Shown here: one piece after another, positions 17,360 to 28,302 of the stretch
How the letters are laid out: every line of letters begins with the position of its first letter
Position numbering within the stretch: the first letter of the stretch is position 1
NCBI RefSeq assembly: GCF_020523985.1
Contig: NZ_JAIVKM010000001.1
Coordinates: forward strand, 1-64,000
Direction of reading: 5' to 3'
Source of the DNA: Mangrovibacter yixingensis
GTDB lineage: Bacteria; Pseudomonadota; Gammaproteobacteria; Enterobacterales; Enterobacteriaceae
Length of the DNA: 64,000 bases
Program-made: the position numbers and the translations under genes
The notes under the pieces: model-generated
Seen by the model: the letters and a program-made list of their open reading frames with translations, nothing else
Told to the model about the DNA's origin: nothing
Databases searched by the model: none

Positions 17360-19113
17360 CAGTGATGGCAATGCCCGACGAACAATCCCGCCAGGCGGCC
17401 AGCCGCATTATGGCGCGCAGCGATACGCTGGCGTTAATTTCTCAAACCCCGGGGCAACTTACCCGGGTTTTCCTGTCACCTGAGCATTTACAGGCAAATC
17501 AGCAAGTTGCCCGTTGGATGGAAGAAGCAGGTATGACCACCTGGCAGGATGCCACAGGAAATATCTGTGGCCGTTATGAAGGTGAAACAGAAGGTGCGAG
17601 TGCTGTATTACTGGGCTCACACCTGGATACTGTCAGAAATGCCGGGCGGTATGATGGCATGCTGGGGGTACTGACAGCCATTGAAGTGGTTGACTGGCTT
17701 AACCAGCAAGGTAAACGCCTGTCTCATGCCATTGAAGTTATTGGCTTTTCAGATGAAGAGGGCACGCGCTTTGGTATAACCCTGTTGGGTAGCCGGGGGA
17801 TTACAGGTACCTGGCCTGAAAACTGGCTGGAATGCCAGGACAGCGAAGGCATTACTGTTGCCCAGGCGATGGTGCAGGCAGGGCTTGACCCGGCGAGAAT
17901 TGGTATGGCGGCGCGTAGCCAGGAAGATTTTATCGCCTACCTTGAACTGCATATTGAGCAAGGCCCGGTTCTGGAACAGGCCTTGCTCCCGTTGGGCGTA
18001 GTGACAGCCATCAATGGTGCTCACCGTTTGCGCTGCTGTTTCACCGGCCAGGCCGGGCACGCCGGTACAGTGCCGATGGCGCATCGCCATGATGCACTTG
18101 CCGCTGCTGCCGCCTGGATTCACCAGGTGGAACAAATAACATTGGCAAGTGGTGGCGACAATGTCGCAACGGTGGGTACGGTTAATTGTCTGCCTGGTGC
18201 CGTTAATGTTATTCCTGGCTCGGTGGAACTGACACTGGATATTCGCAGCCCATCGGATGCCTGCCGGGATGCATTGTTGTCACAACTGTTATCGCAAGCA
18301 GAAACGATTGCGCACCAACGCGGGTTATCCTTCACCCACGACACGTTCTATTCTATTCCGGCGACACCATGCTCCCAAGTGTTACAGGCAGCATTGAGTG
18401 AAGCGGTTGCTGCTGCTCAGGGCAAAGCGCTTTCTCTGCCGAGCGGCGCAGGGCATGATGCTATTGCTGTCGCAGAACGCTGGCCGGTCGGCATGCTGTT
18501 CGTTCGCTGTGAAAAAGGTATCAGCCATCACCCGGCAGAATCGATAACTGAAGCTGATGTTGCTGTTGCGATGAAAGCATGGAGCCAGGCGGTGTGCGCG
18601 GTTGCAGAAGCCCCAACGCCACTGGCCCGGTTTAACCAGGCAGATACTCAGGCCGCGAAGGCCATGATTCAGGCTTGCGTGGCAATACCAGCCTGGCAAG
18701 AAGCACTGGTTGCTGGCCGGCCTTATTCGTCGTTTACAGCATTGAAAAAGCACGCAATTGAATTAGCTGAAACATGGCAAGCAGCAGAGCTTAATCAGGC
18801 GCTCAGTGCACACCCTCGCATTGGTGAGCGGCCAACAGGTAAGAGTGAAGAAGCACAGCTATCGCGCGGCGAACAGGCTGCGGTGAATACTGCAGATCAG
18901 GCGCTGGTACAGGCACTGGCAAAAGGAAATGCCGATTACGAAAAGCGTTTTGGACGCGTTTTTTTGATTCGGGCAAAAGGGTTATCCGGGCAGGATATTC
19001 TGCAGGCATTACAACGCCGGATGGTGTTGAAACCAGAACAAGAAAGCCTGGAAGCGCTTGAACAGCTACGGCAGATTACGTTATTACGCCTTGAAGGAGT
19101 TTTCTTACCATGA
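17356..19113 (+). CDS. hpxK: bifunctional allantoate amidohydrolase / OHCU decarboxylase fusion
   Basis: The 585-residue protein has two domains. Residues about 1-415 form an M20 Zn-dependent amidohydrolase: GSHLDTVRNAGRYDGMLGV with metal His/Asp, GFSDEEGTRFG with catalytic and metal Glu, ELHIEQGPVLE, the swivel-dimer patch GQAGHAGTVPM, and PSGAGHDAIAVAE. It converts allantoate to ureidoglycine. Residues about 418-585 match 2-oxo-4-hydroxy-4-carboxy-5-ureidoimidazoline decarboxylase (HpxQ/UraD): FTALKKHAIELAETW, the catalytic His in LSAHPRIGE, and YEKRFGRVFLIRAKG. In Klebsiella these are separate genes, hpxK and hpxQ. Both active sites look intact, and no internal stop separates them. It is ATGA-coupled to hpxJ and hpxT. 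Confidence 0.9.
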   Translation: MTVMAMPDEQSRQAASRIMARSDTLALISQTPGQLTRVFLSPEHLQANQQVARWMEEAGMTTWQDATGNICGRYEGETEGASAVLLGSHLDTVRNAGRYDGMLGVLTAIEVVDWLNQQGKRLSHAIEVIGFSDEEGTRFGITLLGSRGITGTWPENWLECQDSEGITVAQAMVQAGLDPARIGMAARSQEDFIAYLELHIEQGPVLEQALLPLGVVTAINGAHRLRCCFTGQAGHAGTVPMAHRHDALAAAAAWIHQVEQITLASGGDNVATVGTVNCLPGAVNVIPGSVELTLDIRSPSDACRDALLSQLLSQAETIAHQRGLSFTHDTFYSIPATPCSQVLQAALSEAVAAAQGKALSLPSGAGHDAIAVAERWPVGMLFVRCEKGISHHPAESITEADVAVAMKAWSQAVCAVAEAPTPLARFNQADTQAAKAMIQACVAIPAWQEALVAGRPYSSFTALKKHAIELAETWQAAELNQALSAHPRIGERPTGKSEEAQLSRGEQAAVNTADQALVQALAKGNADYEKRFGRVFLIRAKGLSGQDILQALQRRMVLKPEQESLEALEQLRQITLLRLEGVFLP

Positions 19114-19445
19114 GTACGCTCAGCACACATATTCTGGATACGGCAATCGGGAAACCGGCTGTGGGTGTGGCTATTCGCCTGGAACAACTTCAGTCTGGTA
19201 AGTGGGTAACGCTAACGCAGGGTGAAACAGATACCGATGGCCGCCTGAAAAACCTCGGTGGTGGGGAACTAGGGCCAGGTCAGTACCGGCTGGTTGCGCA
19301 AACTGGTGAGTATTTTGCTATTACTCAACGTGAAACACTCTACCCCGTCGCGCAAATTGACCTGATTTTACCGGCAGATAATCTGCATTATCACCTGCCA
19401 TTCTTGATTTCCCCCTGGTCGTGGTCGACCTACCGGGGAAGTTAA
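19110..19445 (+). CDS. hpxT: 5-hydroxyisourate hydrolase HpxT
   Basis: The 111-residue transthyretin-like protein has the N-terminal STHILDTAIGKPAVGVAIRLE (catalytic His) and ends in SPWSWSTYRGS, the YRGS signature that separates HIU hydrolase from transthyretin. It has no signal peptide, so it is cytosolic. It hydrolyses 5-hydroxyisourate to OHCU, the substrate of the decarboxylase domain encoded just upstream. It overlaps that gene by four bases and closes the operon. Confidence 0.93.
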   Translation: MSTLSTHILDTAIGKPAVGVAIRLEQLQSGKWVTLTQGETDTDGRLKNLGGGELGPGQYRLVAQTGEYFAITQRETLYPVAQIDLILPADNLHYHLPFLISPWSWSTYRGS

Positions 19446-19456
19446 TGACAGGTGGG

Positions 19457-19485
19457 CTCCCCCAGGCAAATTGCCTGAGAGGGAG
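19457..19485. terminator. hairpin between convergent hpxT and yafV
   Basis: Inner stem AGGCA / TGCCT and outer CTCCC / GGGAG form a GC-rich interrupted hairpin in the 44-bp convergent spacer. There is no strong U-run on either side. Confidence 0.5.
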
Positions 19486-19489
19486 GCTA

Positions 19490-20263
19490 TCAGCGGTTAA
19501 GCATGAAGTTGTCTGCATCGCGCCAGGCCGGGAATTTTTCCCGGTACTCCTGCAACGCAGTGAGTGACAGTTCAGCGTCTATGCGTGCAGCATGGTGTGG
19601 ATCGCAAGAGGCAATGATTTCCCCTTGTGGCGAGATAACCCGGCTGTCGCCCCGGTAATGATGCCCATTGCCATCCGTACCCACCCGGTTGCAGCCAGCA
19701 ACCCAAACCTGGTTTTCAATGGCCCGGGCAGACAACAATGTTTGCCAGTGCTGCGAGCGGGGCGCAGGCCAGTTGGCAACATACAGAGCTAAATCGTAAT
19801 CGCCCAGGTTGCGTGACCACACAGGGAAACGCAGATCGTAGCAGACTAAAGGTAAAATTCTCCAGCCTCGCCATTCAACAATCACTCTGTCATTCCCAGC
19901 CTGATAGAACTGGTGTTCATCAGCCATGCGGAAGAGATGCCGTTTATCGTAATGACTGACTTCACCTTCCGGTGTGACCAGTAAAAAGCGGTTAACCGGC
20001 CCGGATTCAGTTTGCAATGCAGCACTGCCCGCAACCATAGCGTCGCACTGGCAGGCCTTTTCTTTCATCCACTCAATGACCTGAGCTTCAGGCATGGACT
20101 GCTGTGCTGCTTCCATTGCAAAGCCGGTAGTAAACATTTCTGGCAGGACAATCAAATCCCGCCCAGAAAGCTTATCCATCACCACATCAAAATGGCGCAA
20201 ATTGGCGGAACCATCCATCCAGACCAGCGGTTGTTGCAACAGGGTAATTTTCAAACCAGACAC
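19490..20263 (-). CDS. yafV: omega-amidase YafV (nitrilase superfamily)
   Basis: The 257-residue carbon-nitrogen hydrolase contains the Glu-Lys-Cys triad: Glu in VLPEMFTTGF, Lys in SHYDKRHLFRM and Cys in ILPLVCYDLRFPVWSRN. E. coli YafV (Nit2-like) hydrolyses 2-oxoglutaramate, a product of glutamine transaminases. It is a backbone gene, upstream of fadE as in E. coli although ivy is missing. The operon-like hpx genes end against it, so it marks the right border of the hpx insertion. Confidence 0.92.
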   Translation of the reverse strand: MSGLKITLLQQPLVWMDGSANLRHFDVVMDKLSGRDLIVLPEMFTTGFAMEAAQQSMPEAQVIEWMKEKACQCDAMVAGSAALQTESGPVNRFLLVTPEGEVSHYDKRHLFRMADEHQFYQAGNDRVIVEWRGWRILPLVCYDLRFPVWSRNLGDYDLALYVANWPAPRSQHWQTLLSARAIENQVWVAGCNRVGTDGNGHHYRGDSRVISPQGEIIASCDPHHAARIDAELSLTALQEYREKFPAWRDADNFMLNR

Positions 20264-20398
20264 CGTCAGCGCTCCACATTTATTCAGGGATTATCACACT
20301 GTATCAGACAATAACGCGTTTAGCCGCGAAATAAAAACCGCACCTGTTACCAGATGCGGTTTGCGGATGTATCACAGAGATAACGGATTTAGCTCAAA

Positions 20399-22843
20399 TC
20401 AGGCAGCCTGGTCTTTATGGCTGGCCTCATGGAACTTTACTGGCTGAGTAGCCAGTGCATCCGGCTCAAACTCATCGACATTAATACTGCGTAATCGGCT
20501 AACTTCCGCCTGTTTCAATATCCGGGCTTCTTCTTCCGTTATTTCCCCTGCAGCCAGTGCCGATTTTGCCAGTGCATCCAGGCGGGTAAACGACAGGTTT
20601 TTACCGCGGCTTTCACACAGCCGTTTATGAATCGGCTCGGCAGCAATAACATCATGCAATGCGGCTTCTATCAGGCCAGCCGGGTTATGTTCACTCGGCT
20701 CCAGGAACTGGCCGCGGCCAATACGGTCACGGGTTGCACTGGGCTGTTGTAGAATTGTCGCGACCTTGCTGTCCAGTTTATCAGAAGGTGCCTGATGGCG
20801 GCGGCCAAGTGGGAAGACCACAACACGTAATAAACGGGCAACAGCTTTATTGGGGAAATTACGCAACAAGTCGTCAATAGCCTGCTCAGCCTGGAACAGC
20901 GCATCCTGAACCCCCCAGTGTACCAACGGTAAATCTTCCTGATGGCGCCCTTCATCTTCATAACGTTTCAACGCTGCAGAGGCCAAATATAACTGGCTGA
21001 GAATATCGCCAAGACGCGCCGAAATACGCTCACGGCGTTTCAGGCTGCCACCCAGCACCGCCATTGAAACATCTGAAAGCAACGCCAGGTTAGCGCACAG
21101 CTTATTCATTTGTTGGTAATAACGGCGAGTGGCATCGCGTGTTGGTGCAGCACTGGTACGGCCATTTGTCAGACCCAACCAGAAGCTGCGTACTTTATTA
21201 CTACCCACATGGCCAATATGGCGGAAAAGCAGCTTATCAAACGCGTTCACATCGTTATTTTGAGCAGCAGTCATTTCATCCAGAACATAAGGATGGCAAC
21301 GAATGGCTCCCTGGCCGAAGATCATCATACTGCGGGTCAGAATGTTGGCGCCTTCAACGGTAATGGCAATAGGTGCGCCCTGGTAAGCCCTGGCAAGAAA
21401 GTTAGATTCACCGAGCATAATGCCTTTGCCGCCAGCGATATCCATGGCATCAATAATTGAACGCTGCCCACGGTGAGTGCAGTGGTATTTGACAATTGCC
21501 GACAGCACAGCCGGTTTTTCACCCATCACTATGGCATAGGTAATCAATGATGCAGCAGCATCCATAACCCAGGCATTACCTGCAATACGTGCCAGAGCTT
21601 CTTCAATCCCTTCCATTTTGCCAATGGAGACTTTGAACTGGCGGCGAATATGCGCATAAGCTCCGGTAGCCATTGCAACAGATTTCAGGCCGCCAGTTGA
21701 GTTGGAGGGTAGGGTAATTCCGCGTCCGACTGACAGGCATTCAACCAACATGCGCCAGCCCTGGCCTGCCATTTGGGGGCCACCAATAATATAATCAATA
21801 GGGACAAATACATCGTTACCGCGTGTTGGGCCGTTCTGGAAAGGTACATTCAGTGGGAAGTGACGGTGACCAATTTCAACGCCAGGCGTAGACGTTGGAA
21901 TTAACGCACAAGTAATGCCCAGTTCCGTTTCCTTGCCCAATAAGTTATCCGGGTCAGACAGTTTAAATGCCAGGCCAAGAACCGTAGCAACCGGTGCCAG
22001 AGTGATGTAACGCTTATTCCAGGTCAGCCGCATACCCAGCACTTGTTCGCCTTGCCATTCACCCATGCAAACAACGCCTGTATCAGGAATTGCACCTGCA
22101 TCAGACCCGGCCTCAGGGCTGGTCAGCGCAAAACAAGGGATTTCCTGGCCGCGAGCCAGGCGTGGTAAATAATGATTTTTTTGCTCTTCAGTACCGTAGT
22201 GTTGCAGCAATTCACCCGGCCCCAGAGAGTTAGGAACACCCACAGTAATGGCAAGAATGCCTGAGACGCCAGAGAGCTTTTGCAACACCTTCGCCTGAGC
22301 GTAAGCCGAGAAAGCCAGACCGCCATATTCTTTTTTGATAATCATCGCGAAGAAACGGTGTTCTTTCAGGTACTGCCACAACTCTGGAGGAAGATCTGCC
22401 AGTTCATGGGTTATCTGGAAATCATTCGCCATGCGGCAGGCTTCTTCCACCGGGCCATCAAGAAAGGCCTGTTCTTCGGGGGTTAACACTGGCTGTGGGT
22501 AATTATGTAGTTTTTTCCAGTCAGGTTTCCCCTGAAAAAGATCACCCTCCCACCAAGTAGTGCCAGCATCAATTGCTTCCTTTTCGGTTCGCGACATTGG
22601 TGGCATCACTTTACGAAAAGTACGAAATACTGGCGCTGAAATCAGAGATTTGCGCATTGGTGCAAAATTAAACGGCACCAGCATAATTAACAACGGTAAC
22701 AGCACCCAGGCAGACCACAGCCCGGTAGCAGCAAGGCCTGCGGTCCATAACAACAGAACCAGGCTGCTTAGTGTCAGCGACAGACGGTGATAAAACAGCG
22801 CACCTAGCACAATAAACGTTGCAACAATACTCAATATCAGCAT
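20399..22843 (-). CDS. fadE: acyl-CoA dehydrogenase FadE
   Basis: The 814-residue protein has the E. coli length and the same ends. Two N-terminal hydrophobic segments (about 1-50) anchor it to the inner membrane. The acyl-CoA dehydrogenase core contains [20 protein letters not shown] (flavin binding) and [19 protein letters not shown]. FadE catalyses the first step of beta-oxidation, the 2,3-dehydrogenation of acyl-CoA. The ATG at 22843 is preceded by GGGAG at eight bases; upstream ATGs would read through the FadR operator. It is divergent from gmhA. Confidence 0.96.
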   Translation of the reverse strand: MLILSIVATFIVLGALFYHRLSLTLSSLVLLLWTAGLAATGLWSAWVLLPLLIMLVPFNFAPMRKSLISAPVFRTFRKVMPPMSRTEKEAIDAGTTWWEGDLFQGKPDWKKLHNYPQPVLTPEEQAFLDGPVEEACRMANDFQITHELADLPPELWQYLKEHRFFAMIIKKEYGGLAFSAYAQAKVLQKLSGVSGILAITVGVPNSLGPGELLQHYGTEEQKNHYLPRLARGQEIPCFALTSPEAGSDAGAIPDTGVVCMGEWQGEQVLGMRLTWNKRYITLAPVATVLGLAFKLSDPDNLLGKETELGITCALIPTSTPGVEIGHRHFPLNVPFQNGPTRGNDVFVPIDYIIGGPQMAGQGWRMLVECLSVGRGITLPSNSTGGLKSVAMATGAYAHIRRQFKVSIGKMEGIEEALARIAGNAWVMDAAASLITYAIVMGEKPAVLSAIVKYHCTHRGQRSIIDAMDIAGGKGIMLGESNFLARAYQGAPIAITVEGANILTRSMMIFGQGAIRCHPYVLDEMTAAQNNDVNAFDKLLFRHIGHVGSNKVRSFWLGLTNGRTSAAPTRDATRRYYQQMNKLCANLALLSDVSMAVLGGSLKRRERISARLGDILSQLYLASAALKRYEDEGRHQEDLPLVHWGVQDALFQAEQAIDDLLRNFPNKAVARLLRVVVFPLGRRHQAPSDKLDSKVATILQQPSATRDRIGRGQFLEPSEHNPAGLIEAALHDVIAAEPIHKRLCESRGKNLSFTRLDALAKSALAAGEITEEEARILKQAEVSRLRSINVDEFEPDALATQPVKFHEASHKDQAA

Positions 22844-22863
22844 AAGAAAAGCTCCCTTCTTGT

Positions 22864-22880
22864 AGGAGGTCTGACCACTT
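22864..22880 (-). promoter_or_regulatory. FadR operator of fadE
   Basis: Read on the minus strand, AGTGGTCAGACCTCCT contains the FadR core TGGTC-N-GACC. It lies 21-37 bp upstream of the fadE start codon, where repression by FadR is expected. Confidence 0.7.
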
Positions 22881-23069
22881 GATGTAGTTATGGTTTTAGT
22901 GGATGTGCATTTCTTTATCAATCTATTTACAAAATAATTACAACCTGGTTCACAATGTTCATGACAAGAGTCTGAAAAAAAGTGGTTCATCTAACCAGCA
23001 GTGCTTCTCGCTGTTCGTGCTATCCGGTAAACTTCTGGCTGATATTTTTAATACTGAAGGATATTCCTT

Positions 23070-23651
23070 ATGTACCAGGATTTGATTCGTGGTGAGCTGA
23101 ATGAAGCAGCCGAAACACTGGCTAACTTTTTGAAAGATGAAGAAAATATTCATTCCATTCAGCGCGCAGCAGTGATGCTGGCAGACAGCTTTAAAGCTGG
23201 GGGAAAAGTGCTCTCTTGCGGCAATGGCGGTTCGCATTGTGACGCAATGCATTTCGCTGAGGAACTCACCGGGCGCTACCGTGAAAACCGTCCTGGATAC
23301 CCGGCAATCGCTATCTCTGATGTCAGCCATCTCTCCTGCGTTAGCAATGACTTCGGTTATGAGTATGTCTTTTCCCGCTACGTAGAAGCAGTTGGCCGGG
23401 AAGGCGATGTATTACTGGGTATTTCTACCTCGGGTAACTCAGGTAACGTAATTAAAGCGATTGAAGCAGCGAAAGCGAAAGGCATGAAAGTCATTGCGCT
23501 AACAGGCAAAGATGGCGGGAAAATGGCAGGCAGTGCTGATGTGGAAATTCGTGTGCCACATTTTGGCTATGCTGATCGTATTCAGGAAATCCATATTAAA
23601 GTTATCCATATTCTGATTCAGTTAATTGAAAAAGAAATGGTAAAAGCCTGA
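23070..23651 (+). CDS. gmhA: sedoheptulose-7-phosphate isomerase
   Basis: The 193-residue SIS-domain protein has [22 protein letters not shown] (substrate and zinc ligands) and [23 protein letters not shown] (phosphate loop). It closely matches E. coli GmhA (LpcA). It converts sedoheptulose 7-phosphate to D-glycero-D-manno-heptose 7-phosphate, the first step to the ADP-heptose of the LPS core. The ATG at 23070 follows ACTGAAGGATATTCCTT. Confidence 0.96.
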   Translation: MYQDLIRGELNEAAETLANFLKDEENIHSIQRAAVMLADSFKAGGKVLSCGNGGSHCDAMHFAEELTGRYRENRPGYPAIAISDVSHLSCVSNDFGYEYVFSRYVEAVGREGDVLLGISTSGNSGNVIKAIEAAKAKGMKVIALTGKDGGKMAGSADVEIRVPHFGYADRIQEIHIKVIHILIQLIEKEMVKA

Positions 23652-23679
23652 GCCAATAAAAGGCAATGGCGCAGTAGCT

Positions 23680-23716
23680 GGTAGCGGCACAGGCGTTTTC
23701 GTGTTGTGCTGCTACC
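23680..23716 (+). other. hairpin between gmhA and yafJ
   Basis: Arms GGTAGCGGCACA and TGTGCTGCTACC pair over 12 positions with one G-T wobble around a 13-nt loop. There is no U-run, and the yafJ start codon is only 17 bp downstream. It may be an attenuator, an RNA-stability hairpin or a weak terminator. Confidence 0.5.
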
Positions 23717-23732
23717 ATGTGTGAGGTGTTTT

Positions 23733-24500
23733 ATGTGTGAATTGCTCGGGATGAGCGCGAATGTGCCCACCGATATTTGCTTTAGTTTTACCGGGCTGGT
23801 TCAGCGTGGTGGCGGAACCGGTCCTCATAAAGATGGCTGGGGAATTACATTCTACGAGGGGAAAGGTTGCCGGACCTTTAAAGATCCTCAACCCAGTTTT
23901 CGCTCGCCCATTGCCCGCCTGGTCCAGGACTACCCTATCAAATCTTGCTCAGTGGTCGCACATATTCGGCAGGCCAATCGTGGCAAAGTCGCGCTGGAAA
24001 ATACGCATCCGTTTACTCGTGAGTTGTGGGGGCGTAACTGGACATACGCACATAATGGGCAACTGAAAGGCTACCATTCGCTGGATACAGGGCATTTTCG
24101 CCCGGTAGGCGAAACCGACAGCGAGTATGCTTTTTGCTGGTTGTTGCATAAGCTCAATGAACGCTACCCGCGAACCCCTGGCAACATGCCTGCCGTGTTT
24201 CGTTACATTGCACAACTTGCAGGTGAATTGCGGGAAAAGGGCGTATTCAATATGTTGCTGTCTGACGGGCGTTACGTGATGGCCTACTGTTCTACCCGGT
24301 TACATTGGATAACCCGGCGAGCACCGTTTGGCGTTGCGACATTACTGGATCAAGATGTAGAAATCGACTTTCAGAAAGAAACCACACCGAATGATGTGGT
24401 CACCGTTATTGCTACACAGCCTTTAACCGGCAATGAAACCTGGACCCAAATCGAACCTGGTTCATGGGCACTATTTTACCTGGGAGACCGTATAGTTTGA
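23733..24500 (+). CDS. yafJ: class II glutamine amidotransferase YafJ
   Basis: The 255-residue protein begins Met-Cys-Glu-Leu-Leu; removal of Met exposes the Cys nucleophile of Ntn-type (class II) glutaminases. [40 protein letters not shown] and THPF follow the GATase_6 pattern. No synthase partner domain is present, and the acceptor is unknown. It resembles E. coli YafJ. The start at 23733 was chosen to put Cys at position 2. Its last 30 bases overlap the end of convergent yafK. Confidence 0.9.
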   Translation: MCELLGMSANVPTDICFSFTGLVQRGGGTGPHKDGWGITFYEGKGCRTFKDPQPSFRSPIARLVQDYPIKSCSVVAHIRQANRGKVALENTHPFTRELWGRNWTYAHNGQLKGYHSLDTGHFRPVGETDSEYAFCWLLHKLNERYPRTPGNMPAVFRYIAQLAGELREKGVFNMLLSDGRYVMAYCSTRLHWITRRAPFGVATLLDQDVEIDFQKETTPNDVVTVIATQPLTGNETWTQIEPGSWALFYLGDRIV

Positions 24501-25208
24501 GGCCAGTTGTGGTTGGGTTGCGTTCATATTGGGCGCACCCACAACATAATGACCATTGACTACGGAAACTACAGGTGGCTGATGGTATTTGGCAAAATAG
24601 TCGTAACCCGGTTTTAGCTCTTCCCAGAACTTGATGTAATAAGAATATTTATGACGCGCCATATTGGCGTCTGTCATACGGAAAGGGAAGATATTCACCT
24701 CAACCTGAGGTTGCCCGAAAATAATAGCACCAGTAACAAACTGGAATATTTCATCAATATTCGAGTTGGTCATTGCATAACAACCGACGGATACACAGGC
24801 TCCGTGGATCATCAGGTATTTACCATCATACCCGTGTTCCCGGTCGTAAGTGTTTGGGAAACCAATGTTAATTGCTTTATAAAAGCGGCTGTCAGGTTTT
24901 AGCTGGCTTCGCCCAACAGAATAAAAGCCCTCTGGGCTTTTAAAATCCCCCATGCGCCGTTTTGGCCCAAGACCACCAGAATAGTTACAGATGCGGTAGC
25001 TGTTCATCAACTGATAGCGTTCGCCCATCTTGACGTACAGCTCAAGAATGCGTTCTTCCTTGAAAATCTGGATATAAACCGGGGAGCCCATTAACTGCTT
25101 TTTCATTTCTGTGCTGGCTGGTTTTGCTATCGTGCCGCCGGAAATGTCACTGGCAAATGACAAAAGGGGCATTAGAAGCATCGCAAATACAAGTGCGATT
25201 TTACGCAT
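24471..25208 (-). CDS. yafK: YkuD-fold murein/lipoprotein-linkage enzyme YafK (DpaA)
   Basis: The 245-residue protein has a cleavable signal peptide ([19 protein letters not shown]) and an L,D-transpeptidase catalytic core. The motif is [18 protein letters not shown], giving His plus S-x-G-C with the nucleophilic Cys. E. coli YafK (DpaA/LdtF) releases Braun lipoprotein from peptidoglycan rather than attaching it. It acts in the periplasm. The ATG at 25208 gives a canonical signal peptide; the longer in-frame start does not. Confidence 0.92.
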   Translation of the reverse strand: MRKIALVFAMLLMPLLSFASDISGGTIAKPASTEMKKQLMGSPVYIQIFKEERILELYVKMGERYQLMNSYRICNYSGGLGPKRRMGDFKSPEGFYSVGRSQLKPDSRFYKAINIGFPNTYDREHGYDGKYLMIHGACVSVGCYAMTNSNIDEIFQFVTGAIIFGQPQVEVNIFPFRMTDANMARHKYSYYIKFWEELKPGYDYFAKYHQPPVVSVVNGHYVVGAPNMNATQPQLASNYTVSQVK

Positions 25209-25717
25209 ACTGCTATATTCCTTGATAAACCTTAAAATCAATCGCCAGATTGGCTAAGAAGACCCAAAATCAGATTTTTCTGCCTGATCGGGCTCACATT
25301 AGCACCACTATTAATTTTCGCAAGCCCTTGAGAGGGATGTTTGGCAGATAATTGTGTAATGGTTGTTATGGCAAGCATATTTTTATTCTGTACTTTGCGA
25401 GTTTGTTCTCACTCCCTGATTTTGGATTGGGTTTTTCGCATGCAAGGCGTCCGATTAATGGTACTATCTTGCGGGTCAAAAGTAGATTAATAGTAAAACC
25501 CGGTGAGTTGATTGATGGCCGGTGGATAAGATAAGAAAGGACGCTTTCCTGGGATTCACCAACGGCACAAACCTTTTGGTATAAGGCTTGCCGCGTGTAT
25601 TTTACTGCATTGCTCTCCTCCTTTTCTTAACCTTCGTGCTGTATCACCTTTCATCACTACTCTGGCGTCAGTGGCTTGTTGCTGGCGGAATTACGTTAAT
25701 AATTGCGTGATAACCAT
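25209..25717. other. 509-bp intergenic region yafK-nqrA
   Basis: No convincing coding region is present on either strand. The left part serves as the yafK leader and the right part must hold the nqrA promoter. The segment around 25480-25550 is relatively AT-rich, but I cannot assign -35/-10 boxes confidently. Nothing else is recognised. Confidence 0.4.
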
Positions 25718-27061
25718 ATGATTAAAATTAAAAAAGGTCTCGACTTGCCTATCGCAGGCAGGCCTGTCCAGGAAATTTATGATGGCCCTGCCATCAGTCA
25801 TGTGGCAGTGCTCGGCGAAGAATATGTCGGCATGCGCCCTTCTATGCGAGTCAAAGAGGGCGAACCGGTCCGTAAAGGGCAGCCACTCTTTGAAGATAAA
25901 AAAAATCCCGGGGTCATTTTTACTGCACCTGCCAGCGGCACTGTGGTTGCCATTAATCGTGGCGAACAGCGTGTGTTGCAATCAGTGGTCATTAAAGTTG
26001 ATGGTAATGAACAAATTACTTTTAACCGCTATGCGCTGAAGGATATCGCTGAGCTCTCACGGGAAACCGTTGAGCAACAGTTGCTGGCTTCTGGATTATG
26101 GACTGCATTACGTACTCGTCCATTCAGTAAATCCCCCACACCAGGTTCAGAACCCACCGCTATTTTTGTGACGGCAATAGACACCAACCCACTTGCCGCA
26201 GATCCGCAACTGATTATTCACAATGAACGTGAGATGTTTAATGCCGGGTTATCCGTACTTGCCCGCCTGACAAAAGGCAAAGTGCATGTTTGCCAGGCAA
26301 GTGGTGGCAAACTGGGTGGGCATTCATCCGGTCAGGTCACCTTTAACGAATTTGCAGGGCCACATCCTGCCGGTTTGCCGGGTACTCATATTCATTTCCT
26401 TGAACCGGTGAGTATTAAAAAGCAGGTCTGGCATCTGAATTACCAGGACGTTATCGCCATCGGGAAGCTGTTTATTAATGGGGAGCTTTGCTGTGAACGT
26501 GTTGTGGCATTGGGTGGCCCGCAAGTAAACAATCCACGCCTGGTGCGTACCTGTCTCGGAGCATCACTGGAAGAACTGTTACAAGGTGAACTGGCTGAAG
26601 GTGAAAACCGCATTCTGTCTGGCTCTGTTCTGAATGGGCATATTGCGCATGGCCCGCATGCCTGGTTAGGGCGCTTTCATTTGCAGGTTTCTGTATTACT
26701 CGAAGGGCGCGAGAAAGAACTATTCGGCTGGGTTATGCCGGGCAAAGACAAATTCTCCATCACCCGCACTACTTTGGGTCACTTCCTGAAACATAAACTG
26801 TTTAACTTCTCGACAGATACCAACGGTGGCGAACGCTCAATGGTGCCTATTGGTAACTATGAGCGTGTTATGCCTCTTGATATTTTGCCCACTTTACTGC
26901 TGCGAGACCTGTTGGCTGGCGATACAGACGGTGCTCAGGCGTTAGGGTGCCTTGAACTGGATGAAGAAGACCTCGCATTGTGCACTTATGTGTGCCCGGG
27001 AAAATATGAATATGGCCCGGTATTACGCCAGGTATTAACCCGTATCGAGCAGGAAGGATAA
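25718..27061 (+). CDS. nqrA: Na+-translocating NADH:quinone reductase subunit A
   Basis: The 447-residue protein starts [16 protein letters not shown], the NqrA N-terminus. Recognisable stretches include [34 protein letters not shown]-like [13 protein letters not shown] and C-terminal [26 protein letters not shown]. NqrA is the cytoplasmic subunit associated with quinone binding. The ATG at 25718 was chosen over 25703 on family homology. It heads a tight operon with nqrB two bases downstream. Confidence 0.96.
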   Translation: MIKIKKGLDLPIAGRPVQEIYDGPAISHVAVLGEEYVGMRPSMRVKEGEPVRKGQPLFEDKKNPGVIFTAPASGTVVAINRGEQRVLQSVVIKVDGNEQITFNRYALKDIAELSRETVEQQLLASGLWTALRTRPFSKSPTPGSEPTAIFVTAIDTNPLAADPQLIIHNEREMFNAGLSVLARLTKGKVHVCQASGGKLGGHSSGQVTFNEFAGPHPAGLPGTHIHFLEPVSIKKQVWHLNYQDVIAIGKLFINGELCCERVVALGGPQVNNPRLVRTCLGASLEELLQGELAEGENRILSGSVLNGHIAHGPHAWLGRFHLQVSVLLEGREKELFGWVMPGKDKFSITRTTLGHFLKHKLFNFSTDTNGGERSMVPIGNYERVMPLDILPTLLLRDLLAGDTDGAQALGCLELDEEDLALCTYVCPGKYEYGPVLRQVLTRIEQEG

Positions 27062-27063
27062 CC

Positions 27064-28302
27064 ATGGGCTTAAAACAGTTATTTGAAAAGATTGAGCCGC
27101 ATTTTACGAAAGGCGGCAAACTGGAGAAGTACTATCCCCTGTTCGAAGCTACGGCAACGGTGTTTTACACGCCGGGCACAGTAACCAAAGGTGCATCTCA
27201 TATTCGCGATGCCATTGACCTGAAACGTATGATGATTCTGGTCTGGTTTTCTGTATTTCCTGCCATGTTTTGGGGAATGTATAACGTTGGGCAGCAGACC
27301 ATTCCTGCGCTTAATAAACTCTATTCCCCTGAACAATTGCAACAGGTTATCGCCAGTGACTGGCATTACACCGTTGCTCAATGGCTGGGAGTGAGTTTTG
27401 CCCCTGATGCCGGCTGGTTAAGCATGATGTTACTGGGGGCGGTTTTCTTTGTTCCCATCTACCTGACTGTTTTTGTTGTCGGCGGTTTCTGGGAAGTGCT
27501 GTTTGCCATTATTCGCAAGCATGAAGTGAATGAAGGTTTCTTCGTTACCTCGATTCTGTTTGCGCTGATTGTCCCGCCCACTTTGCCTTTGTGGCAGGCA
27601 GCTTTGGGGATTTCGTTTGGTGTGGTGATCGCCAAGGAGATTTTTGGCGGCACCGGGCGTAACTTCCTCAACCCCGCACTGGCCGGGCGTGCATTTCTTT
27701 TCTTTGCATACCCAGCACAAATATCAGGCGACCTGGTCTGGACGGCTGCAGATGGCTTTTCTGGTGCCACACCGCTTTCACAGTGGGCAAGCCACGGTGG
27801 GCAGGCACTGGTTAATGTCACCACAGGCCAGCCCGTTACCTGGCTGGATGCTTTTCTCGGTAACATCCCAGGCTCCATTGGTGAAGTCTCTACGCTGATG
27901 ATAATCATTGGCGGGGCTATCATCATGTTTGGTCGTGTAGCATCCTGGCGCATCGTGGCTGGCGTCCTTATCGGGATGATAGCGACCGCAACCTTATTCA
28001 ACCTGATTGGCTCTGCCACAAACCCTATGTTCGCGATGCCGTGGTACTGGCATTTGGTTCTGGGTGGTTTTGCTTTTGGCATGATGTTCATGGCAACCGA
28101 TCCCGTTTCAGCCTCTTTTACTGACAAAGCCAAATGGAGTTATGGCCTGCTAATTGGCGTCATGTGCGTCTTGATAAGGGTAGTAAACCCGGCTTACCCA
28201 GAAGGGATGATGCTGGCAATTCTGTTTGCTAACCTCTTCGCGCCATTGTTCGACTACCTGGTGGTGCAGGCTAACATCAAACGGAGGAAATCTCGTGGCT
28301 GA
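27064..28302 (+). CDS. nqrB: Na+-translocating NADH:quinone reductase subunit B
   Basis: The 412-residue integral membrane protein has about ten hydrophobic segments. Covalent FMN attaches to the Thr in [12 protein letters not shown], near residue 236. [23 protein letters not shown] is a typical NqrB/RnfD patch. It forms part of the Na+ path and holds FMN and riboflavin. The 3' end overlaps the nqrC start by eight bases. Confidence 0.97.
   Translation: MGLKQLFEKIEPHFTKGGKLEKYYPLFEATATVFYTPGTVTKGASHIRDAIDLKRMMILVWFSVFPAMFWGMYNVGQQTIPALNKLYSPEQLQQVIASDWHYTVAQWLGVSFAPDAGWLSMMLLGAVFFVPIYLTVFVVGGFWEVLFAIIRKHEVNEGFFVTSILFALIVPPTLPLWQAALGISFGVVIAKEIFGGTGRNFLNPALAGRAFLFFAYPAQISGDLVWTAADGFSGATPLSQWASHGGQALVNVTTGQPVTWLDAFLGNIPGSIGEVSTLMIIIGGAIIMFGRVASWRIVAGVLIGMIATATLFNLIGSATNPMFAMPWYWHLVLGGFAFGMMFMATDPVSASFTDKAKWSYGLLIGVMCVLIRVVNPAYPEGMMLAILFANLFAPLFDYLVVQANIKRRKSRG

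Noticed and set aside
27459-28133. Antisense 224-codon frame inside nqrB
   Set aside because: It is a shadow of nqrB; it has no ribosome site and no recognisable domain.
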